A stretch of DNA of 64,000 nucleotides from Roseovarius mucosus. Its GTDB lineage: Bacteria > Pseudomonadota > Alphaproteobacteria > Rhodobacterales > Rhodobacteraceae. Within the stretch, counting starts at the first letter, position 1. Each line of letters starts with the position of its first letter. This document shows, in pieces, positions 57,140-64,000 of this stretch. The DNA lies in the NCBI RefSeq assembly GCF_002080415.1, contig NZ_CP020474.1, forward strand, positions 4,105,501 through 4,169,500, written 5' to 3'. The position numbers were made by a program, and so were the translations under genes. The notes under the pieces were generated by a model, which was given only the letters and a program-made list of their open reading frames with translations, ran no database searches and was not told the origin of the DNA.

Positions 57140-58123
57140 TTATGCAGTTGAGACGTTGCTGCCAAAGTACATGAACTCACGATCCATTGCAGCAACCTCG
57201 GCTGCGTTCAGCGAGAGATTGGCGCTGTCGAGCAGCTTGAAGCTTTTTTGGTCTTTCACCCAATCATCCGCATGGCGCAGTGTGGACAGGGTGTAGGTGG
57301 AGGTTTCGTTCAGGTAGTGGGTCGGTACGATAACCTTGGGCTTGAGGCGGTCAACAATTGCATTCGCCTGCTCGTAAGACAGGATATGCTCTGAGCCATC
57401 CACCGGTATCGTCAATACATCAACCCGGCCGATGGCCTCCCAAAAACCAGGACCGGGATCTGCACGGTTATCGCCCCAGATCAAGGTGCGAATGCCCCCT
57501 GTTTCGATCACGTACACAACCATATCCATGTGGCTGACATTGTTGGGCGCACAGGCTTCGGCGCCAAATTCCGCAAGGGCATTGGTCCAGTCGTAGTAGC
57601 CGGGGGCCTTGCAAACGTGTTTGTCCGCAAAGCCGGTGATCTTAAGGTCAGCGAATTCAAACGTGCCGACCATACGGTCAAGCACCATGGTCGAAACCGG
57701 CCGGTCGATAGCGTCATGATCAAAGTGCGTATGCGTGGAGAGCGTGATATCAGTTACCGTTTCGGGAAACTTGTACTTGAACCACAAACCCCAAGCGCCC
57801 GATGGATCGTCTCGCCACGGATCAACCACCACGGTCGCACCGCCCGGTGACGTGATCTTGAATGCGCAGTGGCCAAAGTATTCGATGCCGACCGCACCGT
57901 CGGGAAAACTTGTCGCGCTTTGAAGCTCAATGACGTGGTTGTTGTTGCCCGGTTGGGTCCAGTCCGTCGATTGAGCCTGAGCAGAGGTCGACGTCAGCAG
58001 GCTCGCCGCGCTGCCTACGCCAGCCGCACCGGCAGCCATGAAAAAGGACCGTCGTGACAGGCCGGGGGCCAGATCGTCTTTTTGCCCGTTCATTGTGATT
58101 GGCTTGAGATCTTTCTTGTCCAT
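57140..58123 (-). CDS. Tat-exported metallo-beta-lactamase-fold hydrolase
   Basis: 327 residues. Tat signal APGLSRRSFFMAAGAAGVGSAASLL, cleavage near TSAQA. The MBL fold follows: VGIEYFGHCAFKITSPGGATVVVDPW, the metal motif STHTHFDHD, VIETGGIRTLIWGDNRADPG and VIVPTHYLNETSTYTLSTLRHADDW. It is of the UlaG/L-ascorbate lactonase-like or YycJ-like class rather than a beta-lactamase; reaction unknown. Start at 58123 (MDKKDLKPITMNG) after AGGGAAA. The GAF-LuxR gene ends 118 bp upstream and may control it. Confidence 0.85.
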   Translation of the reverse strand: MDKKDLKPITMNGQKDDLAPGLSRRSFFMAAGAAGVGSAASLLTSTSAQAQSTDWTQPGNNNHVIELQSATSFPDGAVGIEYFGHCAFKITSPGGATVVVDPWRDDPSGAWGLWFKYKFPETVTDITLSTHTHFDHDAIDRPVSTMVLDRMVGTFEFADLKITGFADKHVCKAPGYYDWTNALAEFGAEACAPNNVSHMDMVVYVIETGGIRTLIWGDNRADPGPGFWEAIGRVDVLTIPVDGSEHILSYEQANAIVDRLKPKVIVPTHYLNETSTYTLSTLRHADDWVKDQKSFKLLDSANLSLNAAEVAAMDREFMYFGSNVSTA

Positions 58124-58241
58124 CGTTTTGATTTCCCTGTTGTGATCCACCGCCCGTTGCGCGGATGGTTCGAGGATAGGGCACGGTGGGCTGGTCAGGG
58201 TGCTAGAATACTGTGGGTTCAATATTGGGGGTTTCCCCATA

Positions 58242-59216
58242 CTATTTCAAATTCTCCAGATATTTCTGGAGGTTTCTGCGGCCATGGGTCAGGCCAAGTT
58301 TCTGTCGGATGTTGTTGCGATGGAAATCAATTGTGCTGGTGCCGCGGGACAGGGTCTTTGCGATTTCTTTTGTGCTGCGCCCTTGTGCGACCAATTGAGC
58401 GATCTCTGATTCCGTTGGTGTCAACCTCTCCAAGGCCACAGCCAACTTTCCCGAAAATGCCGACGTGATATTTTTGAGATTTGCTTCGAGGGTGTCGAGA
58501 TAAGAGCGCGCGCGCTCGTCATCTGCATTCAACTGCCGCAACCGCGAAACATGCGGCAAGACCAACCCTTTGATCTGCTGCGCAACACGCTCCTCGATTT
58601 CTGTTTTGGATCGTTCGACACCTTTCAAAAGTACCCGCAACGCAGTGTTGGCCTCCTCTAGGTCTTTTGTTCGTGCTTCAACAAGGTCTTCACGCAAGTC
58701 CAGTTCTTTCTGCAAACGCGCCTCTGCCCGCTTCCGCCGCTCGATTTCCTCAAGCATGGCCAAGTCGTCCTCGATAATCTGACAAAAGTGCCGCAACCCC
58801 TCGCGAAACTGCAACGCACGCTGATTTGTGAACCGGTCCAGCATGCAGATGGTGCCGAAATTCGAACCATCCGGCCATTTAAGCGGCAACCCGACATAAA
58901 AGCTCATCCCGAACTCCATGTCAGGATTGTCATGCCAATGCGGGTCTTGCGTGGCGTCTTCGACGCAGAGTTCACCGTCTCGTTGGAACACGCCAGAACA
59001 GTACAACTTGTCGTGAAGTTGGAAGGATTGCCCCTTAAGATAGGGGTTGATATTGCCTGCGCTTTTGACAAAAACACTGTGCTGTTGTTCGCGCGTGTGC
59101 ATGATCAGCGTTGCTGGAACGTCTGCAATCTTAGAAATCTGATCAACCAAAAACTGCCACTTGGCGAGGGTTTCAGCGGAAACTGTCGGTTCGCTCCTTG
59201 TTACGTCTTGTTCCAT
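58242..59216 (-). CDS. GAF-domain LuxR-family transcriptional regulator
   Basis: 324 residues. GAF domain (about 20-150: TLIMHTREQQHSVFVKSAGNINPYLKGQSFQLHDKLYCSGVFQ, SFYVGLPLKWPDGSNFGTICMLDRF), a coiled-coil linker (ERRKRAEARLQKELDLREDLVEARTKDLEEANTALR, about 165-215), and a C-terminal LuxR helix-turn-helix (LTPTESEIAQLVAQGRSTKEIAKTLSRGTSTIDFHRNNIRQKLGL). The cysteine in the GAF pocket (LYCSG) could ligate a cofactor. The signal is unknown. It lies upstream of the MBL gene on the same strand. Confidence 0.87.
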   Translation of the reverse strand: MEQDVTRSEPTVSAETLAKWQFLVDQISKIADVPATLIMHTREQQHSVFVKSAGNINPYLKGQSFQLHDKLYCSGVFQRDGELCVEDATQDPHWHDNPDMEFGMSFYVGLPLKWPDGSNFGTICMLDRFTNQRALQFREGLRHFCQIIEDDLAMLEEIERRKRAEARLQKELDLREDLVEARTKDLEEANTALRVLLKGVERSKTEIEERVAQQIKGLVLPHVSRLRQLNADDERARSYLDTLEANLKNITSAFSGKLAVALERLTPTESEIAQLVAQGRSTKEIAKTLSRGTSTIDFHRNNIRQKLGLTHGRRNLQKYLENLK

Positions 59217-59715
59217 TTATAACAGGCATCCTAAATCTCTGGCCGCAGTCGGTCATCATGAAACGCCAAAAGTTAGTGTCCCCTAACCCTTCAAAGGTAA
59301 TGAGCAGTTTGCAAGTGGAAACTTGACGCCCGGTTGGCATCGCATCACGTGCTTCAAGGGGCGCATCCACTGCGAGCTGGATGGACCTCCCGCATGGGGA
59401 ACGACCGCTACGGCCGCGAGATCATCGCTGAGAAGGTCGACTTGCCTGAAGCCGCCCGAAGTCGGCCGAGAGTGAAAATCCCGAGCTGGTCGACCGCGAC
59501 GACGAGATCCCGTTCTGAAAGGAACGGGGCCTCCCCTTGGGCCCGGCGGGGAAACCCGCCGGGTTCGCTGTATCTTACGTCATGAAGACGATGGTTGCGA
59601 CCTGTGGAAGCTACGAAATAGCGCAACCATCTGAAAGAAATAAAGAAATCTTGAGATACTTCTGAGTGTTCGCACGGGTCGATAGACTCAAAGGAAACAA
59701 TTCGGAGGCACGTGT
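59217..59715. other. 499-bp gene-poor stretch with remnant-like sequence
   Basis: A plus-strand frame around 59395-59520 reads NDRYGREIIAEKVDLPEAA, which looks like a fragment of a former protein but lacks start and homologous context. A hairpin CCCGGCGGG-GAAA-CCCGCCGGG (59542-59563) has a 9-bp stem with a GNRA loop and no T tract. No complete gene is supported. Confidence 0.45.
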
Positions 59716-60198
59716 ATGCGAATCTTGATCTTGTCTCTTTTCGCAGTGGCACTGCTCGTGGTCCTGATCCTCTTTATTGGGTGGCTCTTGCCGGCGACGC
59801 GCGAAGGTCGCGCGGAAACAACCATTGCGGCACCGCCTGATCTGGTGCTTGCAGTGATTGCAGATGTGGAGACACAACCAGAATGGCGCGATTTGGGCAC
59901 CGTCACACGGACAGAGACGGGATGGTTCGAGATGACATCGCGCGGGGAGCGGATCGAGTTTGTTGCCGACGACATGTCCGCGGATCGGATATCGTTGCGC
60001 TTCACGTCGGATGCTGGCTACTCCGGTGAGTGGCAGGCGCTTTTGGAGCCGGTTTCAGGGGGCACACGCATCGCAGTGATCGAACGTGTGACTGTTCCCT
60101 CTCCTTTGGGGCGGATTATGGCTCGTTTGTTGTTTGATCCGACGGAGTTCGCGACCACGTATTTGGCCAAGTTGAAAGCCCGAGTTGAGGAACAGTAG
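59716..60198 (+). CDS. SRPBCC-family lipid/ligand-binding protein with N-terminal anchor
   Basis: 160 residues. N-terminal transmembrane helix RILILSLFAVALLVVLILFIGWLL, then a START/SRPBCC (polyketide cyclase-like) domain: AETTIAAPPDLVLAVIADVETQPEWRDLGTVTRTETG, WFEMTSRGERIEF, GEWQALLEPVSGGTRIAVIERVTVPSPLGRIMARLLFDP. Ligand unknown. AGGCACGTGT-type leader. Its TAG stop is followed at once by the ATG of the next gene, so the two are an operon. Confidence 0.82.
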   Translation: MRILILSLFAVALLVVLILFIGWLLPATREGRAETTIAAPPDLVLAVIADVETQPEWRDLGTVTRTETGWFEMTSRGERIEFVADDMSADRISLRFTSDAGYSGEWQALLEPVSGGTRIAVIERVTVPSPLGRIMARLLFDPTEFATTYLAKLKARVEEQ

Positions 60199-60621
60199 AT
60201 GGCAAAGAAGCCGACAGATTGGCGCAAACGGTTTGGTGCTGCAAAGCCGCCGCATATTGTCATGCTCCACAGCGATTTTGCAGGGGTGAAGGCTGGGACG
60301 ACGATGCTAATCTCGTCACCGGGCGATGTTGCCACGTATCTCGCAAAGATCCCCAAGGGCGAAACGCGGACGATTGCACGGCTTCGCAACGAGTTGGCCC
60401 GCAAAGCAGGGGCGCAGTCGATGTGCCCAGTGACAACGGCCATATATCTTCGCGTGGTCGCAGAGGTAAGCTTGCGCGACCTTGAAGAGGGTAAACGGAT
60501 CGAAGAGGTTGTGCCATTCTGGCGGGTGGTGACGCCTGAAAGCAAGGTCGCACAGAAGCTGTCATGTGGGCCGGACCATGTGGCGCATTTGATTGCGCTG
60601 GATCTGGGCCAGCCGCAGTAA
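60199..60621 (+). CDS. MGMT-family-like (alkyltransferase-like) protein
   Basis: 140 residues, function not established. The central part resembles proteins annotated as MGMT family: AKIPKGETRTIARLRNELARKAGAQSMCPVTTAIYLRVVAE, then VPFWRVVTPESKVAQKLSCGPDHV, which mimics the KGxVTTYGxIA and PCHRVI regions of O6-methylguanine methyltransferase. The catalytic PCHR cysteine is replaced by PFWR, so it is not an active alkyltransferase of the usual type; it may bind damaged DNA. Adjacent to and downstream of the SRPBCC gene at 0 bp. Confidence 0.65.
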   Translation: MAKKPTDWRKRFGAAKPPHIVMLHSDFAGVKAGTTMLISSPGDVATYLAKIPKGETRTIARLRNELARKAGAQSMCPVTTAIYLRVVAEVSLRDLEEGKRIEEVVPFWRVVTPESKVAQKLSCGPDHVAHLIALDLGQPQ

Positions 60622-60912
60622 TGAGCGGCGGCTTAATTAGTCGTGGAAGAACGGAGATCAGAAGCGAGCCGCATAAAGTATGCTGGCGTCATTCAGCGGG
60701 TGGTCTTGAGTGTCAGAGGAGTGACGGGTTGAGGATTGGGCGCGTGGCTCCCAATACCTGTCGCGGGAGATGGTCGTGGGGTGTTATGAACGTTTTGGAA
60801 CCGGTTGCGCTGGCGCGGTTGGCTGGAAAGTGGATGTGAGCCGGGCGGAACGGACGGGTGCTGCGTTGGCGCGGCAGTGCGATGGAGGGGCTGGGCGTGA
60901 AGGGGAGGCGTT

Positions 60913-62274
60913 TCAGGTTTGGCTCGACATGAGGTAGGCCAACAGGCCCATGGCATCCCGGAGTTGGCTTTGCTTGATTTGCCCCCCCAGACAGACCCGT
61001 ATCGCTTCGGAGGGTACTCCGGACACGGTAAACGCGTCTGAGGGCATGAGGCCGACCCCGGTGCCGGCCATGCGTCCGATGATGTCGGCGCGCGTGACGC
61101 CTTGGGGCAGGTGCAGCCACACGTTGAAGGCGTTTGGCGCCGCTTCGAATTGGTAGCCTGCGAGGACCTCGGCTGCGATGGCTTGGCGTTTCTGGCTCTC
61201 TTCGCGGATGAATCGTCTGATACCATCGGCGGTGCCGTCCAAAATCCACCGGGTCACAAGGGCCATCATCAAGGGGGAGGGCATGACCGAGATGATCTTG
61301 ATCTGATGGGCCAGTTCGCGGGCGGCATGGCTGGACGGTGCGACCGTATAGGCCAGCCGCAGACCGGCCCCGATGCATTTGGCGAGCCCGCCGATATGCC
61401 AGACCAGATCCGGCGCAAAGCTTGCCAGCGGTGCGGGGGGCTGGGGCGGAATGAAGCCATAGGCGTCGTCTTCGATCAGTTGCAAACGATGGGCGAGGAG
61501 CACATCCGCGATAGACTGACGCCGCGTGAGGGAAATGGTGCGCGTCGTCGGATTGTTGAGCGTCGGATTGAGATAGAGCGCTTTGGGCCGATGGTTCCGA
61601 ATGGCCGTATCGAGCGCATCAGGATCAATGCCTTCGGCATCGCCGGGCAGACCGATAAGGCGCAATCCCAGCCGCGCGCAGATGGTGCGGATGCCGGGAT
61701 AGGTAATGTCTTCGCAGAGCACGCAATCTCCGGGTTTGGCCAAACTCATCAGAATCGCGACGATCGTGGGATGAGCGCCGGGCGTGACGGCGATCCGGTC
61801 GAGTGACGGCACCAGTCCGCGCAGCGACAACCAGTTTGACGCGGCTTCTTTGTCGATCTGGCCGCCGGTTGAGGATTGGTATCGCAACAAGTCGATCAGA
61901 TTGGCAGTGACGGTCTGCATGCCTGCTTGCATTCGCGCCAGCAGCACCGGGTCTTCGGTTTCTGGCGGCAAATTCATGGTCAGATCCATATCGGCGGCGC
62001 GGCGCTGTTCCCGCTGCGGATCGACGAGCGTCTTGCCGATGACGAAGGTGCCGCGACCGACATGGCTATAGACCAGCCTGCGATGCCGCGCCTCTGCATA
62101 GCCGCGCGAGACCGTCGTGAAATCTATGCCGAGGCGTTTGGCCAGCATGCGTTGCGGGGGCAAGCGTGCCCCGTCGTGCAGCGTGCCATTGGCAATGGCT
62201 GTGCCGATTGCGTCGGCCAGTTGGATATAGCGCGGCAGGCCTCCGGGGCGGAGAATCGGTGTCCAGTCTGTCAT
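60913..62274 (-). CDS. MocR-type PLP-binding GntR transcriptional regulator (nitA-like)
   Basis: 453 residues. GntR winged helix at the N-terminus (LPRYIQLADAIGTAIANGTLHDGARLPPQRMLAKRLGIDFTTVSRGYAEA), linker, then a fold-type-I aminotransferase domain with the PLP lysine Lys299 in HIGGLAKCIGAGLRLAY, YLNPTLNNPTTRT and IEDDAYG. MocR proteins sense amines or aldehydes through PLP. It diverges from a nitB-nitC pair across a repeat-rich 249-bp region, so it is probably the cluster's regulator. Confidence 0.9.
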   Translation of the reverse strand: MTDWTPILRPGGLPRYIQLADAIGTAIANGTLHDGARLPPQRMLAKRLGIDFTTVSRGYAEARHRRLVYSHVGRGTFVIGKTLVDPQREQRRAADMDLTMNLPPETEDPVLLARMQAGMQTVTANLIDLLRYQSSTGGQIDKEAASNWLSLRGLVPSLDRIAVTPGAHPTIVAILMSLAKPGDCVLCEDITYPGIRTICARLGLRLIGLPGDAEGIDPDALDTAIRNHRPKALYLNPTLNNPTTRTISLTRRQSIADVLLAHRLQLIEDDAYGFIPPQPPAPLASFAPDLVWHIGGLAKCIGAGLRLAYTVAPSSHAARELAHQIKIISVMPSPLMMALVTRWILDGTADGIRRFIREESQKRQAIAAEVLAGYQFEAAPNAFNVWLHLPQGVTRADIIGRMAGTGVGLMPSDAFTVSGVPSEAIRVCLGGQIKQSQLRDAMGLLAYLMSSQT

Positions 62275-62300
62275 GGAAAAACCTTAGCGCCGTGCGCGCA

Positions 62301-62448
62301 TGCATTGAAGCGGATTGTATGTATTGAGCCGTGCATTCGTGGAAATGCGTTAGTCAGGCGGCCGTTTTCTACGCTGAACTTCTCAAAAATAGCAGAAATT
62401 CTGCGATGAGGAAAAAAATTGTATGCATAATTGAATTGATAATTGAAT
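62301..62448. promoter_or_regulatory. Repeat-rich control region of the nit cluster
   Basis: A 10-bp direct repeat ATAATTGAAT occurs at 62427-62436 and 62439-62448 (12-bp period), followed by GTATGATC. Related TGCATTGAA and TGTATTGAG motifs lie at about 62300-62328, near the regulator's own start. MocR regulators typically bind two or three direct or inverted repeats in such divergent regions. Protein binding is inferred. Confidence 0.5.
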
Positions 62449-62523
62449 GTATGATCGCGGCGCTTCCATGGTTGCTCAACATCAATTGGCCCGCAGTGGC
62501 CTGACATCCAAGAAAGCGAACAC

Positions 62524-63006
62524 ATGCCAGCAGTCACGCAAGAGAAGCACAAGGACGGCGACTTTTTCGTCGACTATGAAGAAAAGGTATTTGAGGACGT
62601 CAAAGCCGAGCCGGGCCAGAAGGCGCTGGTTACGTTTCACACCGTTGCCTTTGAAGGGTCTATCGGGTTGGTGAATATGCTCAATGCGATCCGTCTGGCG
62701 CGCAAGGGGTTCGAGACATCAATTCTGCTTTATGGTCCGGGTGTCACGCTGGGTCTTCAGCGCGGCTTTCCGACGCTGGGCGACGCGGCCTTTCCGGGCC
62801 ACCAGAACTTTGCGGACAACCTCAAGAAGTTCATGGCCGAGGGCAGCAAGGTCTATGCCTGCCGCTTTGCGTTGCAGGCGCTTTATGGCCATGGCGAGCC
62901 ATCGCTGCTGCCCGGCATCATTCCGATAGCACCTCAGGACGTTCTCGACCTGAAGCTTTTGCATGTGCGCGACAATGCGGTCATCGTCGACACCTGGACC
63001 GTGTAA
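62524..63006 (+). CDS. nitB: MSMEG_0572/Sll0783-family nitrogen-starvation protein (nitB)
   Basis: 160 residues, DsrE-like fold. [94 protein letters not shown] is characteristic of this family. It is the first structural gene of Nit1C clusters, which in Pseudomonas fluorescens enable use of cyanide as nitrogen source and in Synechocystis are tied to nitrogen stress. The cysteine in [12 protein letters not shown] aligns with the DsrE active-site region. 54 bp upstream of the nitrilase gene. Confidence 0.88.
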   Translation: MPAVTQEKHKDGDFFVDYEEKVFEDVKAEPGQKALVTFHTVAFEGSIGLVNMLNAIRLARKGFETSILLYGPGVTLGLQRGFPTLGDAAFPGHQNFADNLKKFMAEGSKVYACRFALQALYGHGEPSLLPGIIPIAPQDVLDLKLLHVRDNAVIVDTWTV

Positions 63007-63060
63007 GCCAACAGCGCCGAGGCAATGATTGCCTCGGCCCTTTTGTTTTGGAGGGATCAC

Positions 63061-64000
63061 ATGTCCCGCAGCGTGAAGGCGGCTGCAGTCCAGATCGCCC
63101 CCGATCTGACCAGCCGTGAGAAAACAATGGCCCGCGTGCTTGACGCGATTGACGAGGCCGCGGGAAACGGGGCCGATCTGATCGTGTTCCCCGAGACCTT
63201 TGTCCCGTTTTACCCATATTTTTCCTTTGTCCTGCCGCCGTGCCAACAGGGCAAGCCGCACCTGCATTTGTATGAGCAGGCTGTAACCGTCCCGTCTGAC
63301 GACACGCGACGTGTCGCGGAGCGCTGTGCGCATCACGGCGTAGTTGTCGTTCTTGGCGTGAACGAGCGGGACCACGGATCGCTTTACAATGCGCAGCTCA
63401 TTTTTGATGCGAATGGCACGCTGCTTCTCAAGCGGCGCAAGATCACGCCCACCTATCACGAACGTATGGTGTGGGGGCAGGGTGATGGCGCGGGCCTGAA
63501 GGTTGTGGAGACCCGTGTGGGCCGCGTTGGGGCATTGGCCTGTTGGGAGCATTACAATCCGCTGGCCCGCTATGCCCTGATGACCCAGCACGAGGAAATA
63601 CACGTTGCGCAATTCCCCGGATCGCTGGTTGGGCCCGTCTTTGGCGAGCAGATCGAAGTCAGCATGCGCCACCATGCGCTGGAATCGGGCTGCTTTGTTG
63701 TGAACGCAACCGGCTGGCTGACCGATGAACAGATTGACAGCGTGACACCCGATCCTGTCCTGCAAAAGGCGCTGCGCGATGGTTGCATGACCTGCATCAT
63801 CACGCCGGAGGGTCGCCATGTCGTGCCCCCGCTGACGGAAGGCGAAGGCATCCTATACGGTGATCTTGACCTCGGGCTGGTGACCAAGCGCAAGCGGATG
63901 ATGGATTCGGTGGGGCATTACGCCCGGCCCGAACTGCTGTCCTTAAATCACAACACAGACCTGACGCCGGCCCGCCACACGACCGGCACAGGCGCGCAAT
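63061..64000 (+). CDS. nitC: Nit1C-type nitrilase (nitC; cut by window end)
   Basis: Nitrilase superfamily, first 313 residues. Catalytic Glu45 ([15 protein letters not shown]), Lys127 ([20 protein letters not shown]) and Cys161 ([14 protein letters not shown]) form the triad; the last motif is that of aliphatic nitrilases. The ATG at 63061 follows GGAGGG. It continues to the window end without a stop. By cluster knowledge, a radical-SAM, acetyltransferase, AIR-synthase-like and flavoprotein genes should follow to the right. Confidence 0.93.
   Translation, partial: MSRSVKAAAVQIAPDLTSREKTMARVLDAIDEAAGNGADLIVFPETFVPFYPYFSFVLPPCQQGKPHLHLYEQAVTVPSDDTRRVAERCAHHGVVVVLGVNERDHGSLYNAQLIFDANGTLLLKRRKITPTYHERMVWGQGDGAGLKVVETRVGRVGALACWEHYNPLARYALMTQHEEIHVAQFPGSLVGPVFGEQIEVSMRHHALESGCFVVNATGWLTDEQIDSVTPDPVLQKALRDGCMTCIITPEGRHVVPPLTEGEGILYGDLDLGLVTKRKRMMDSVGHYARPELLSLNHNTDLTPARHTTGTGAQ

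Noticed and set aside
59334..59585. 83-codon plus-strand frame in the 499-bp gap
   Set aside because: It has a short protein-like stretch (NDRYGREIIAEKV) but no credible start and a low-complexity end; treated as a remnant.
60564..60839. 91-codon plus-strand frame after the MGMT-like gene
   Set aside because: It starts inside the preceding gene in another frame and has no recognisable domain or ribosome-binding site.

Overview
The window reads as a single chromosomal segment of a GC-rich, Roseobacter-group (Rhodobacteraceae) alphaproteobacterium. The evidence is gene content and order. The block mnmA / sciP (DUF1153) / ctrA / ligA / recG, the Rhodobacteraceae-type families DUF2852, DUF6456 and DUF6477, an IalB-family protein, CtrA-type TTAACCAT octamers and an alphaproteobacterial GTTC-N7-GTTC SOS box all point the same way. 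I see no rRNA, CRISPR array, complete insertion sequence or prophage. About 88-90% of the window is coding, mostly housekeeping genes. The last ~9 kb (from about 55.3 kb) is looser and more accessory.

Layout. 1-6.1 kb: tRNA thiolase mnmA (cut by the window edge), the cell-cycle pair sciP-ctrA, DNA ligase ligA overlapping the helicase recG, and an unannotated 40-residue membrane protein behind a LexA-type SOS box. 6.3-12.1 kb: a haem-motif HAMP sensor without an output domain, a NifU-like scaffold, hisI, the tRNA-modification pair trmFO-gluQ, an enoyl-CoA hydratase and a thioesterase. 12.3-18.1 kb: rplM-rpsI, a TetR regulator with a palindromic operator next to a DUF2852 gene, ppk2, an alpha/beta hydrolase, metA and a P-loop ATPase. 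18.2-25.4 kb: two FadL-type outer-membrane proteins flanking an EamA transporter, a monooxygenase-fold protein and guaA, then an MttB-family corrinoid methyltransferase without pyrrolysine. 25.4-33.5 kb: DUF6477/DUF6456 genes, oxyR, lipA, a divergent peptidoglycan pair (MepK-like endopeptidase and L,D-transpeptidase) and an ACP-ketosynthase pair. 33.5-41.6 kb: an IalB protein, a candidate small RNA, a HerA-like ATPase, the arginase-ornithine cyclodeaminase operon with a divergent Lrp regulator, dsbB, a DedA/YqaA protein, tRNA-Leu(CAA) and a membrane-anchored glutamate-synthase-like flavoprotein. 41.7-55.3 kb: one collinear run from a hybrid histidine kinase through an RND efflux pair to tamA-tamB, with a response regulator diverging from the kinase.

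55.3-64 kb: a methyltransferase, a Tat-exported metallo-beta-lactamase-fold protein, a GAF-LuxR regulator, a SRPBCC / MGMT-like pair, and at the right edge the start of a Nit1C-type cluster. That cluster has a MocR-type regulator divergent from nitB (MSMEG_0572/Sll0783 family) and nitC (nitrilase, running off the window). Two gene-poor stretches here (56.5-57.1 kb and 59.2-59.7 kb) look like decayed sequence.

The most promising undescribed elements are the SOS-box-controlled 40-aa membrane protein after recG, a structured minus-strand RNA with an exposed anti-Shine-Dalgarno motif at about 34.4-34.5 kb, and the repeat-rich control region of the nit cluster. All assignments come from reading the sequence; no database search or structure prediction was run.
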